A DNA stretch of 64,000 nt from an uncultured Caulobacter sp. Lineage in GTDB: Bacteria > Pseudomonadota > Alphaproteobacteria > Caulobacterales > Caulobacteraceae. The position numbers and the translations under genes were made by a program. The notes under the pieces are model-generated. The model was not told the DNA's origin. It saw only the letters and a list, made by a program, of their open reading frames with translations, and did no database searches. This document shows positions 55,942-64,000 of the stretch, one piece after another. Every line of letters begins with the position of its first letter. Within the stretch, counting starts at the first letter, position 1. Where the stretch lies: positions 124,001-188,000 of the forward strand of contig CAJYMH010000006.1 of assembly GCA_913776195.1 (NCBI GenBank), read 5' to 3'.

Positions 55942-57189
55942 ATGGTTGCGTTCCGGCCTCTTATCGACCGTCTGCCCAAACTCCGCCCAGAGAGTGACGA
56001 CTTCCTGCACCTGGACGCCCTGCGCTTCCTGGCCTCGGCGGGCATCGTCTTCTTCCACATGATGGGCGAACTGCGTCTGCCGGACCTGGGCGAGGACGTC
56101 ATCAAGCGCTCCGGCCCGCTGAACCTGCTGGTCGATCTGTTCTTCGTGATCTCGGGCATGATGATCGCCCACGCCTATGCCGGGCGGCTGAAGTCCCCCG
56201 GCGACTATGGGCGTTTCATGCAGAAGCGGGTGGCCCGCCTGGCGCCGCTGCACTGGCTGACCTTGCTGGCCTTCCTGCCGTTGATGAGCTGGCTGATGCC
56301 GGGCCGCTTCGCCCGCATCGATGTGGGCTGCCTGGCGCCCACCGCCCTTTTCCTGCACGCCATCCCCAACTGCGGCGGCCTGCGGTTCAACTTCCCCAGC
56401 TGGTCCATCGGGGCCGAGATGATGATGTATGTCGCCCTGCCGGCGTTCCTCGTCCTCTACCGCCGGGCCTGGACCCTGTTCGTGGCGGCCGCCGTGGTGC
56501 TGGTCTTCCTCTATGGCGTCGGCCGCGCGGGGCCGATCAACCGCCCCTGGTGGGAGTGGACCTTCGACTGGGGCGTCATGCGCGCCCTGCCGGCCTTCAT
56601 GATCGGGCTTGGCCTCTACGCCATCCGGGACAAGCTGCGCTTGCTGCCGGCGCCCAAGCTGCTGCTGGCGGCGACCACCGTCGCCTATCTGGCGGGCATG
56701 TACTTCCGCGTGCCCAAGTCGATCCTCGTGCTGATCGTCTATTCGATCGCCGCCTCGGCCCTGGCCGCCGACCTCAACGGAAAGGTGGACGGCCTGACGC
56801 GCAGGCTCGCCCCGCTCGGCCAGCTGACCTATTCGCTCTACATGTGGCACGCCTTCGCCCTGCTGTTCTTCGTGCAGCAGCTGCCCCGGCGCACGGGCAT
56901 CGGCCACGACGTCTGGATCGCTCTGTCCGTGCCGATCCTGCTGGTGGTGTCCTACGTCTCGCTGGTCGCCTTCGAGCGACCGATGCGGTCCTGGATCGCC
57001 GGACTTCCGATCTTTCCCCGCAAGAGGCGTGACGATGCCGCCTCTTCTCTGGTATCAGCCGCCGATGACCTTTCTTCGGCCCATTCCGCGAATTACGCGC
57101 CCGGCGTGACGCCGCCTGCCGAGGCCGCGCGCGCGCCGGGATCGCCGATCACCGCCCCTTCCGCTCCCCGTAGCGGCGAAGCCGTCTGA
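55942..57189 (+). CDS. Membrane acyltransferase (acyltransferase 3 family)
   Basis: 415 residues with about ten membrane segments. DDFLHLDALRFLASAGIVFFHMMGEL has the conserved DxxRxxA and the catalytic His of acyltransferase 3 proteins. DLFFVISGMMIAHAYAGRL and FMQKRVARLAPLHWLTLLAFL are the family's other anchors. Such enzymes O-acetylate or acylate sugars of the envelope. The C-terminal 55 residues are polar, rich in A and P. It is divergent from the metalloprotease gene and ends 28 bp before ileS. Confidence 0.9.
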   Translation: MVAFRPLIDRLPKLRPESDDFLHLDALRFLASAGIVFFHMMGELRLPDLGEDVIKRSGPLNLLVDLFFVISGMMIAHAYAGRLKSPGDYGRFMQKRVARLAPLHWLTLLAFLPLMSWLMPGRFARIDVGCLAPTALFLHAIPNCGGLRFNFPSWSIGAEMMMYVALPAFLVLYRRAWTLFVAAAVVLVFLYGVGRAGPINRPWWEWTFDWGVMRALPAFMIGLGLYAIRDKLRLLPAPKLLLAATTVAYLAGMYFRVPKSILVLIVYSIAASALAADLNGKVDGLTRRLAPLGQLTYSLYMWHAFALLFFVQQLPRRTGIGHDVWIALSVPILLVVSYVSLVAFERPMRSWIAGLPIFPRKRRDDAASSLVSAADDLSSAHSANYAPGVTPPAEAARAPGSPITAPSAPRSGEAV

Positions 57190-57216
57190 CGACGGCGCCC
57201 GATTTTTCGAGACGAC

Positions 57217-60117
57217 ATGACCATGGCCGACGACGCCAACCAGACCCCGGGCCGCGACTACCGCGAGACCGTCTTCCTGCCCGAGACCCCATTCCCCATG
57301 CGCGGGGGCCTGCCCCAGAAGGAGCCGCAGATCCTGGCGGACTGGGGCGACCTCTATTCCGCCATGCGCAAGGCGCGGCAGGACGCCAAGTCTCCGCTGT
57401 TTGTGCTGCATGACGGCCCCCCCTACGCCAACGGCCCGATTCACATCGGCCACTCGCTGAACAAGATCCTCAAGGACTTCGTCGTCCGCTCGCGCTTCGC
57501 CCTGGGCTTCGACGTGGACTACGTGCCGGGCTGGGACTGCCACGGCCTGCCGATCGAGTGGAAGATCGAGGAAGAGTTCCGCGCCAAGGGCCGCCGCAAG
57601 GACGAGATCCCCGCCGCCGAGTTCCGCTCGCGCTGCCGCGAATACGCCGCCGAGTGGATCGACGCCCAGCGCGACGAGTTCAAGCGCCTTGGCGTCCTGG
57701 GCGACTGGGACGGCCGCTACGCCACGATGGACTTCACCACCGAGGCGAAGATCACCGGCGAGTTCCATAAGTTCCTGATGAGCGGCCAGCTCTATCGCGG
57801 CTCCAAGCCGGTGATGTGGAGCCCGGTCGAACGCACCGCCCTGGCCGACGCCGAGGTCGAGTACCACGACCACGTCTCGCCAATGGTCTGGGTGAAGTTC
57901 CCGGTGGTCGAGGGTTCGGACGCCGCCCTGGGCGCCAAACTGGTGATCTGGACCACCACGCCCTGGACCATCCCGGCCAACCGCGCCGTTAGCTACAACC
58001 CCGACATCGCCTATGCGGTGTTCGAGGTCGAGACGCTGGAGACCGGACTTGAGTTCGAGCCCTGGGCCAAGCCGGGCGACCGCCTGATCGTCGCTGAGAA
58101 GCTGGCCGAGGACGTCTTCAAGGCCGCCAAGGTCGCGTCCTGGAAGAAGGTCGAGTCCGTCGACTGCGAGGGCATGGTCCTGGCCCACCCGCTGGCCGAC
58201 CTGGACAGCCACTACGGCTTCGCCGTGCCGCTGCTGGCCGGCGATCACGTCACCGACGATGCGGGCACGGGCTTCGTCCACACCGCTCCGGGCCACGGCC
58301 AGGAGGACTATCAGGTCTGGCTCGCCCACGGGCATCGCGAGATCCCCGACACCGTCGATCCTGACGGCGCCTACTATCCGTCCGTCGCCCTGTTCGGCGG
58401 CCTGAAGGTGCTCGAGACCGAGGGCAAGAAGGCCGGCAAGTTCGGCCCCGCCAACGGCGCGGTCATGGACAAGCTGATCGAGGCCGGCAACCTGCTGGCC
58501 CGCGGCCGGCTGGAGCACTCCTATCCGCACAGCTGGCGCTCCAAGGCGCCGGTGATCTACCGCAACACCCCGCAGTGGTTCATCCGCATGGATCATGAGG
58601 GCGCGGACGGCACCCTGCGCGACAAGGCCCTGGCCGCCATCGACGCCACCACCTTCCACCCCGCCCAGGGCCGCAACCGCATCCGCGGCATGGTCGAGAC
58701 GCGCCCGGACTGGCTGATCAGCCGCCAGCGCAACTGGGGCACGCCGCTGGCCATGTTCGTGGACAAGGAGACGGGCGAGCCGCTGCACGACCCCGAGGTC
58801 AACCAGCGCATCATCGACGCCATGAAGGCCGAGGGCGCCGACGCCTGGTTCACCCGCCCGGTGACCGACTTCCTCGGCGCGCACGACCCGGCCCGCTACG
58901 AGAAGATCGAGGACATCCTCGACGTCTGGTTCGACAGCGGCTGCACCCACGCCTTCACCATCGAGGGCCGCGCCGACTCCAAGTGGCCCGCCGACCTTTA
59001 TCTCGAAGGCTCGGACCAGCATCGCGGCTGGTTCCAGTCGTCCCTGCTGGAAGGCTGCGGCACCCGCGGCCGCGCGCCCTATGACGCGGTCCTGACCCAC
59101 GGCTTCACGCTCGACGAGAACGGCGAGAAGATGTCGAAGTCGAAGGGCAACACGGTCGCCCCGCAGGCGGTCATCAAGGAAAGCGGCGCGGAGATTCTGC
59201 GCCTGTGGGTCGCCTCGGTGGACTACGCCGACGACCAGCGCATCGGAAAGCAGATCCTGCAGGGCGTCGCCGACGCCTATCGCAAGCTGCGCAACACCGT
59301 GCGCTACCTGCTGGGCGCCCTGGCCGGCTTCGCCGAGGCCGAGCGCCTGCCGCTCGACCAGATGCCGCCGCTGGAGCGCTACATCCTGCACCGCCTGCAC
59401 GAGTTGGACGGCCAGGTCCGCGCCGCCTACGCTGAATACCGGTTCAGCGACGTCCTGCGCCCGATCGCCGAGTTCTGCGCCCAGGACCTTTCGGCCTTCT
59501 ACTTCGACATCCGCAAGGATGCGCTCTACTGCGACGCCCCGGACAGCCAGCGCCGCCGCGCCTGCCGCACGGTGATGGACCTGGTGTTCGAACGCCTGAC
59601 CATCTGGCTGGCCCCGCTGACGCCGTTCACGATGGAAGAGGCCTGGACCACCCGCTTCCCCGACGCCGGCTCCAACTGCCTGCGCGTCATCCCGGCGACG
59701 CCGGCCGAGTGGAAGAACGATGCCGAGGCCACCCGCTGGGCCAAGGTCGAGCTGGTCACCCGGGCCGTCACCGGCGCCTTGGAGATCGAGCGTCGCGAAA
59801 AACGCATCGGTTCGGCGCTCGAAGCCGCGCCGGTCGTCCACCTGGCCGACGCTGATCTGCTGGCCGCCTTCGAAGGCCTGGACGCCGCCGAGATCTTCCG
59901 CACCAGCCAGGCGACCCTGGTCGCCGGCGAAGGTCCGGCTGACGCCTTCCGTTCGGAAGACGTGAAAGCCGTGGCGGTCGAACCCGTGCTGGCCCAAGGC
60001 GCCAAGTGCGCCCGCTCCTGGCGCGTCCTGCCGGAAGTCGGCTCCGACCCCCGTTACCCTGATCTTAGCAAGCGCGACGCTGACGCCGTCGCCGCCTGGG
60101 ATGCTGCTCATGGCTAA
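57217..60117 (+). CDS. ileS: Isoleucine--tRNA ligase
   Basis: 966 residues, class I. The HIGH motif is in GPIHIGHSLNKILKDF and the KMSKS motif in GEKMSKSKGNTV. The CP1 editing domain contains TTTPWTIPANRAV, and the C-terminal part has the helical anticodon domain with KRIGSALEA. The long bacterial type 1 form is likely. The start could be 57217 or 57223. It precedes lspA with an 8-bp overlap. Confidence 0.97.
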   Translation: MTMADDANQTPGRDYRETVFLPETPFPMRGGLPQKEPQILADWGDLYSAMRKARQDAKSPLFVLHDGPPYANGPIHIGHSLNKILKDFVVRSRFALGFDVDYVPGWDCHGLPIEWKIEEEFRAKGRRKDEIPAAEFRSRCREYAAEWIDAQRDEFKRLGVLGDWDGRYATMDFTTEAKITGEFHKFLMSGQLYRGSKPVMWSPVERTALADAEVEYHDHVSPMVWVKFPVVEGSDAALGAKLVIWTTTPWTIPANRAVSYNPDIAYAVFEVETLETGLEFEPWAKPGDRLIVAEKLAEDVFKAAKVASWKKVESVDCEGMVLAHPLADLDSHYGFAVPLLAGDHVTDDAGTGFVHTAPGHGQEDYQVWLAHGHREIPDTVDPDGAYYPSVALFGGLKVLETEGKKAGKFGPANGAVMDKLIEAGNLLARGRLEHSYPHSWRSKAPVIYRNTPQWFIRMDHEGADGTLRDKALAAIDATTFHPAQGRNRIRGMVETRPDWLISRQRNWGTPLAMFVDKETGEPLHDPEVNQRIIDAMKAEGADAWFTRPVTDFLGAHDPARYEKIEDILDVWFDSGCTHAFTIEGRADSKWPADLYLEGSDQHRGWFQSSLLEGCGTRGRAPYDAVLTHGFTLDENGEKMSKSKGNTVAPQAVIKESGAEILRLWVASVDYADDQRIGKQILQGVADAYRKLRNTVRYLLGALAGFAEAERLPLDQMPPLERYILHRLHELDGQVRAAYAEYRFSDVLRPIAEFCAQDLSAFYFDIRKDALYCDAPDSQRRRACRTVMDLVFERLTIWLAPLTPFTMEEAWTTRFPDAGSNCLRVIPATPAEWKNDAEATRWAKVELVTRAVTGALEIERREKRIGSALEAAPVVHLADADLLAAFEGLDAAEIFRTSQATLVAGEGPADAFRSEDVKAVAVEPVLAQGAKCARSWRVLPEVGSDPRYPDLSKRDADAVAAWDAAHG

Positions 60118-60601
60118 GCCGCACATCACCCGCATGGGCTGGATCGCCTACGCTATCGCCATCGGCGTCATCGTCGCTGATCAGGCGGTGAAGCACTGGA
60201 TCCTGAACGTCTTCGACCTGCCGCTGCGCGGGTCGGTGCCGGTGGCGGGGCCTTTCCACCTGACCATGGTCTGGAACCAGGGCGTCAGCTTCGGCCTGCT
60301 GCAGGCTGGGCACGACCTGGCCCGCTGGGCCCTGGCTGGCTTCTCCCTGGCGGTGGCCTTCTTCCTGGCCGGCTGGGCGCGCAAGACCGAACGTCCGCTG
60401 CTGGCGGTCGCTCTGGGCATGGTCATCGGCGGCGCCCTGGGCAACCTGATCGACCGCGTCCGGTTCGCCGCCGTGGCGGACTTCCTGGACTTCTCGCGGC
60501 TCTATTTCCCGTGGGTGTTCAATATCGCCGACGCCGGCATCACGGTCGGGGTGATCCTGCTGCTGGCCGACAGCCTGTTCGGGGATTCCTCGCCCAAGTA
60601 A
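60110..60601 (+). CDS. lspA: Lipoprotein signal peptidase (signal peptidase II)
   Basis: 163 residues from the ATG at 60110; the ATG at 60101 would add 3 residues. Four membrane helices. The catalytic aspartates are in GNLIDRVRFAAVADFLDF and in NIADAGITVG. It removes signal peptides from lipoproteins in the inner membrane. It overlaps the end of ileS, as usual for the ileS-lspA pair, and precedes a lipoprotein gene (DUF3035). Confidence 0.96.
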   Translation: MAKPHITRMGWIAYAIAIGVIVADQAVKHWILNVFDLPLRGSVPVAGPFHLTMVWNQGVSFGLLQAGHDLARWALAGFSLAVAFFLAGWARKTERPLLAVALGMVIGGALGNLIDRVRFAAVADFLDFSRLYFPWVFNIADAGITVGVILLLADSLFGDSSPK

Positions 60602-60660
60602 GGCGGCGCGCCCACCCCGGCGCTCCGTTGCGAAATTGTCTAAAACATTTCAGCGCTGCA

Positions 60661-60679
60661 ATCGTATCTGGTATACGAT
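60661..60679. promoter_or_regulatory. Perfect inverted repeat upstream of DUF3035 gene
   Basis: ATCGTAT (60661-60667) and ATACGAT (60673-60679) are perfect 7-base arms around CTGGT. It lies in the 194-bp gap between lspA and the DUF3035 gene, 117 bases before the start, and looks like a repressor operator. A second hairpin, GAGGCG/CGCCTC, lies at 60708-60729. The regulator is not identified. Confidence 0.45.
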
Positions 60680-60795
60680 CGTCTAACAAAACTGCGACGA
60701 TCAAGGTGAGGCGAAGCCGTTTACGCCTCCCCTCCAAATGCGGTATCTGCGACGTCCGTATGTAGGCCGGGGGCGGCCTCTGGAGCATGGATTTC

Positions 60796-61359
60796 ATGAG
60801 TTTGAACCGCGTCGTCGCCACCTTCGCCGTCCTGGGCGCCGCCACCCTCGGCGCCGGTCTGGCCGGTTGCCAGAGCGCCTCCAAGGCCCTCGGCATGTCG
60901 AAGGTCACTCCGGACGAGTTCCGCGTCGTCACCAAGGCGCCGCTGGTCCTTCCGCCCGACTTCTCCCTGCGTCCGCCCGCACCGGGCCAACCGCGCGCCG
61001 CCGAACTGGCGCCGGACAGCGCCGCCCGCGCCCAGCTGCAAGGCCAGGCCGCAGCCGCTGATCGCTCGCAGGGCGAAAACATCCTCGTGGCCCGCGCCGG
61101 CGGCGGCTCCGCCGATCCGCTGATCCGCTTCGTCGTCGACGACGAGAACGGCGACATCGCGCACAAGGACAAAGGCTTCGCCGATCGCGTCATGTTCTGG
61201 CGCAAGGACAAGCCGGCCGGGGGCGACGCCGCCACCGCCGGTCAGTCCGCGCCGGTCGTTGACGCGGAGGCCGAAGAGCAACGCCTGAAAGCCCTCACGG
61301 GCGGCAAGGCGGTGGTGATCTCCCGCGGCAAGGGCGGGATCAAGCTGCCGGGCCTGTAA
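60796..61359 (+). CDS. DUF3035 family lipoprotein
   Basis: 187 residues from the ATG at 60796; ATG 60787 is less likely because its GGAG lies only 2 bases away. A lipobox GLAGCQ (Cys near residue 25) follows a hydrophobic segment. KVTPDEFRVVTKAPLVLPPDFSLRPPAPG is the DUF3035 signature (a membrane-associated alphaproteobacterial family found after lspA). The C-terminal half contains VDDENGDIAHKDKGFADRVMFWR. Function unknown; it probably sits in the outer membrane. Confidence 0.88.
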   Translation: MSLNRVVATFAVLGAATLGAGLAGCQSASKALGMSKVTPDEFRVVTKAPLVLPPDFSLRPPAPGQPRAAELAPDSAARAQLQGQAAAADRSQGENILVARAGGGSADPLIRFVVDDENGDIAHKDKGFADRVMFWRKDKPAGGDAATAGQSAPVVDAEAEEQRLKALTGGKAVVISRGKGGIKLPGL

Positions 61360-61483
61360 GTCGGAGCCTTGGGCGGCCCCGGCGGTCGCCCAGTCCCTGA
61401 CGGCGCGTTGCTGACGACTCTTGAACGACCGGCGGGACAACCGTCGGCGGTCGCATCAACGCCAGAAGGGACTGAAACTGACT

Positions 61484-63040
61484 ATGCGCCGAACCACGCT
61501 TACCGCCCTCGCCACCATCCTGATGCTGGGGGCGACGACCGCCGCCGTCGCTCAGGACAAGCCGGAAGCCAAAAAGGACGAAAGGCCCGCCGCCGCTTCG
61601 GACGGCTGGGTGAAGGCCTCCGCCGACGAGCGGACCGCCTCGATCTTCAACACCATCAACGTTGGCGGCAAGGCCCTGCGCTACAAGGCGACGGCCGGCA
61701 CGCTCACCATCCGCAACGACGACGGCAAGCCCACCGGCAGCCTGTTCTACGTGGCCTACACGGCTGGCGATAAGCCGGACCCGAAGCGTCCCGTCACCTT
61801 CCTGTTCAACGGCGGTCCGGGCTCGTCCTCGCTGTGGCTGCACATGGGCTCGTTCGGCCCGCAGTGGATCAAGCCGGGCGAGCCGGAAGTGATGAAGCCC
61901 GGGCCGTTTTCGCTCGAGGCCAATCCCTACAACCTGATGGGCGAAACCGACCTGGTGTTCATCGACATGATGAACGCCGGCTACTCGCGTCCGCTGGGCG
62001 ACACCCCGGCCAAGGCCTTCTACGGCGTGGACCAGGACGTGGATGCCTTCTCGCGCGCCATCCAGCGCTATGTGACCACCACCGGCCGCTGGGCCTCCCC
62101 GAAGTACATCTTCGGTGAAAGCTACGGCACGCTGCGCGCCGGCGCCCTGGCCAATAAGCTGCAGGAAAGCGGCATGGCGCTGAACGGCGTCATCCTGCTG
62201 TCCTCGATCATGAACTACGGCGTGCGTCAGCCGGGCTACGATCAGAACCACCTGACCCTGTTCCCGACCTATGCGGCGACGGCCTGGTATCATAACCGCG
62301 TCCAGAACCGTCCGGCCGACCTGGCGACCTTCGTCCAGCAAGCCCGCGAATTCACCAGCGGCCGCTACGCCGCCGCCCTGGCCAAGGGCGACACCATCTC
62401 CGCCGAGGAGAAGGTCGCCGTCGCCAACGAGATGTCGAAGTTCATCGGCATTTCTCCGCAGTTCATCCTGAACAGCAACCTGCGCGTGGACCTCGGCCGC
62501 TTCCGCAAGGAGCTGCTGCGTGACCAGCGCCTGACGGTCGGCCGTCTCGACAGCCGTTATCGCGGCGTGGACGTGGACGCCGGCGGCGCCGCTCCCGAGG
62601 GCGACATCGCCAACGACGCCATCACCGGCGCCTACGGCGGCATGGTGCGCGACTACGTCAACAACACGATCGGCTACAAGACCGACCTCGACTACCGCCT
62701 GTCGGCCCGTGACGCGGGCGGCTTCGACTGGGACTGGAAGCACCGCGCTCCGGGTCAGGGCTTCGGCGCCCAGACCACCCCGAACACCGCCGTCGACCTG
62801 TCTCTGGCCATGCGCAGCAACCCGCACCTCAAGGTGTTGGCGCTGAACGGCTACTACGACATGGCCACGCCGTTCTACGGCCTGGAGTACGACGTCTCGC
62901 ACATGATGCTCGAACCGGCTCAGCGTAAGAACGTCGAGCTGACCTACTACCCGTCGGGTCACATGATCTATCTGAACCCGGAAGCCATGAAGACCATGCA
63001 CGAGGACGTCGTGCGCTGGTACCGCCAGTCGGCCCGCTAA
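61484..63040 (+). CDS. Exported serine carboxypeptidase (S10 family)
   Basis: 518 residues from the ATG at 61484. A signal peptide (about 1-24, ending AAVAQ) is followed by a short charged linker. The oxyanion region FLFNGGPGSSSLWLH, the nucleophile in FGESYGTLRAG, the Asp in LNGYYDMATPFYG and the His in YPSGHMIYL form the S10 catalytic set. It removes C-terminal residues from peptides and is probably periplasmic. A terminator follows 22 bases after the stop. Confidence 0.92.
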   Translation: MRRTTLTALATILMLGATTAAVAQDKPEAKKDERPAAASDGWVKASADERTASIFNTINVGGKALRYKATAGTLTIRNDDGKPTGSLFYVAYTAGDKPDPKRPVTFLFNGGPGSSSLWLHMGSFGPQWIKPGEPEVMKPGPFSLEANPYNLMGETDLVFIDMMNAGYSRPLGDTPAKAFYGVDQDVDAFSRAIQRYVTTTGRWASPKYIFGESYGTLRAGALANKLQESGMALNGVILLSSIMNYGVRQPGYDQNHLTLFPTYAATAWYHNRVQNRPADLATFVQQAREFTSGRYAAALAKGDTISAEEKVAVANEMSKFIGISPQFILNSNLRVDLGRFRKELLRDQRLTVGRLDSRYRGVDVDAGGAAPEGDIANDAITGAYGGMVRDYVNNTIGYKTDLDYRLSARDAGGFDWDWKHRAPGQGFGAQTTPNTAVDLSLAMRSNPHLKVLALNGYYDMATPFYGLEYDVSHMMLEPAQRKNVELTYYPSGHMIYLNPEAMKTMHEDVVRWYRQSAR

Positions 63041-63062
63041 GAGCTCAGGACCGACTGAACTT

Positions 63063-63094
63063 AACGCCCGGCTGGCCCTCTCCAGCCGGGCGTT
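63063..63094 (+). terminator. Rho-independent terminator of the S10 peptidase gene
   Basis: AACGCCCGGCTGG (63063-63075) and CCAGCCGGGCGTT (63082-63094) form a perfect 13-bp stem with a CCCTCT loop, then TTT. It ends 3 bases before the convergent TraB-like stop. The plus-strand T-run is clear. Confidence 0.92.
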
Positions 63095-63096
63095 TT

Positions 63097-64000
63097 TCAT
63101 TGATCGGGGGTGCTGACCGCGAACCCCTGCTGGCGCAGCCGGTCCAGCACGCCGTTCTGGCTGAGCAGGGAGCGCAGACCCATCAACGCCACGCTGTGCC
63201 CAGGCGTCTTCAACGCCCAGGCGATGGCCGCCGCCTGATCGGCGTTGGCCTTGTTCAGCTGGTCCGCCATGCCGGGCAAGCCGTTGATGCACAGGTCATA
63301 ACCCCGGCGGCCGTCCACAGCGGCGCGCACATTCCCCTGCGCCCAGGCTCGCGCCGTGGCCTCGAAAGCGGATGGGCCCGCCTCCACCTCGTCCAGCGCC
63401 ACTTCCAGGCATGTCTGGCCGATACTGTCAGGGGCGGCCATCACCGCGCGCCCCAGAACCACCGCTTCATAAGTCGCCGCCCTTGCGCTCTTCAACTTCG
63501 CCTTCTTCGCCGCCTTGATCACGGCGGCATGCGGCTGCGAGGGGTCAATACGCGTGACCTTGCGGTTGTCGGACAGCAGCATCAGCGCCCCGGCCACCGG
63601 CTTCCATTCCAGATACCGATCGCTCTTCCTGTCCAGCCGCGCCGACGCCGCGTCCACGCGCGTCTGCAAGGCGGATGGGAGGGGAGCCACGTCGCGGCGC
63701 GCCTGTTTGCGCAGGGCCAGCAGCCCGCCGATATCACCCAGCCCGGCCGTCGCGGCCGCCGGCAGGATCAGCTGGTTCGCCCCTTCCAGCCGGCGCTTCA
63801 GGATTGTCTGGTCCCAGGTCAGCCCCTTGGGAAGAGCGTTGGGCGCACCCAGCACATAGACCGTGCTGTCGCCATCCGTGACTTTCCACCAGGCCGGCCC
63901 AGGCAGACGCGCCTCGACGATCAGTTCGTCCAGCAGCACGGCTTCGGGATCGATAAGCTCATCCGCCCGGCTCAGGGTCGGAGCGAGGCACAGGGCCATG
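63097..64000 (-). CDS. TraB/GumN-like protein (partial)
   Basis: About 300 residues are visible, and the frame is open to the window edge. The ATG at 63999 lies within a short leader (ALCLAPTLSRADE) that looks like the end of a signal peptide, so the real start may be outside the window. VYVLGAPNALPKGLTWDQ and PGHSVALMGLRSLLSQNGVLDRLRQQGF match TraB/GumN proteins, membrane-linked or exported proteins with unclear enzymatic activity. The region with KPVAGALMLLSDNRK fits the middle of the family. No neighbour beyond it can be seen. Confidence 0.75.
   Translation of the reverse strand, partial: MALCLAPTLSRADELIDPEAVLLDELIVEARLPGPAWWKVTDGDSTVYVLGAPNALPKGLTWDQTILKRRLEGANQLILPAAATAGLGDIGGLLALRKQARRDVAPLPSALQTRVDAASARLDRKSDRYLEWKPVAGALMLLSDNRKVTRIDPSQPHAAVIKAAKKAKLKSARAATYEAVVLGRAVMAAPDSIGQTCLEVALDEVEAGPSAFEATARAWAQGNVRAAVDGRRGYDLCINGLPGMADQLNKANADQAAAIAWALKTPGHSVALMGLRSLLSQNGVLDRLRQQGFAVSTPDQ

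Noticed and set aside
55815..56159. Upstream extension of the zinc metalloprotease
   Set aside because: It covers the divergent gap and the start of the acyltransferase; the signal peptide begins at 55814.
57055..60135. A 1026-codon open frame antisense to ileS
   Set aside because: The plus strand carries a complete isoleucyl-tRNA synthetase with HIGH and KMSKS motifs; the antisense frame has no motif.

Overview
The window is a stretch of bacterial chromosome with high GC content. It is almost completely coding, with short intergenic gaps and many ATGA, GTGA and TGATG stop/start overlaps. Gene content and order point to an alphaproteobacterium of the Caulobacteraceae (Caulobacter or Phenylobacterium type). 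The evidence is a separate F0-only ATP synthase operon with both b and b' subunits, an ispH-thrB-rnhA operon, a TipF-like degenerate EAL protein, DUF2794, DUF1223 and DUF3035 proteins, and promoters close to the Caulobacter housekeeping consensus in front of mdh and atpI. I saw no insertion sequence, prophage, CRISPR array, rRNA or tRNA.

Layout. 0-2.5 kb: 3' end of smc, a small secreted NTF2-like protein, and a qmcA/nfeD (SPFH plus NfeD) pair. 2.5-7.6 kb: a palindromic repeat, ispH-thrB-rnhA on the minus strand, then a secreted hypothetical protein coupled to argS. 7.7-12.4 kb: a tandem glycine riboswitch and gcvT-gcvH-gcvPA-gcvPB, a complete glycine cleavage operon except for the shared L protein. 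13.1-15.8 kb: atpI-atpB-atpE-atpG(b')-atpF(b) on the minus strand, with a promoter and a terminator. 15.9-20 kb: mdh, a mesaconyl-CoA hydratase-like MaoC protein, a HIT protein and a malyl-CoA lyase/thioesterase-like enzyme, which together suggest C4/C5-CoA (ethylmalonyl-CoA pathway) metabolism. 20-24 kb: thpR, an aldo/keto reductase, a BAX inhibitor-like membrane protein, DUF2794, a 334-bp gap full of RNA-like inverted repeats, and DUF1223. 24-30.3 kb: acnA, and the cytochrome c maturation genes ccmA-ccmB-[Spy-like]-ccmC-ccmD-ccmG. 30.3-36 kb: a 79-residue orphan, yciB, ftsY, a TRIC-type channel, a secreted EEP nuclease/phosphatase, mtaB and dapF. 36-43.6 kb: a K+ channel with a zinc ribbon, an S9 peptidase, a YqjI-like PadR regulator with DUF2218, a lipoprotein, divergent oxyR/ahpCD and an SDR protein. 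43.6-52.9 kb: an aldo/keto reductase, gamma-glutamyltransferase, an MmcQ/YjbR protein, TipF-like, an M20 amidohydrolase, a 2OG-Fe(II) oxygenase, a HAD phosphatase, a PhaJ-like hydratase and ribF. 52.9-64 kb: a SnoaL-like protein, a secreted zinc metalloprotease, an acyltransferase, ileS-lspA, a DUF3035 lipoprotein, an S10 carboxypeptidase and a partial TraB/GumN-like protein.

How the genes fit together. Most are housekeeping genes: respiration (F0, ccm, mdh, acnA), one-carbon/glycine metabolism, translation (argS, ileS, mtaB), protein export and lipoprotein processing (ftsY, lspA), and peroxide defence (oxyR-ahpCD). Six exported or probably exported hydrolases (EEP, S9, gamma-glutamyltransferase, M20, zinc metalloprotease, S10) suggest an oligotroph that feeds on peptides. 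I found no strong candidate for a wholly new multigene system. The least explained features are the structured, C-tract-rich gap at 22,925-23,258, the putative YqjI-like operator, an inverted repeat upstream of the DUF3035 gene, and the zinc-ribbon K+ channel.
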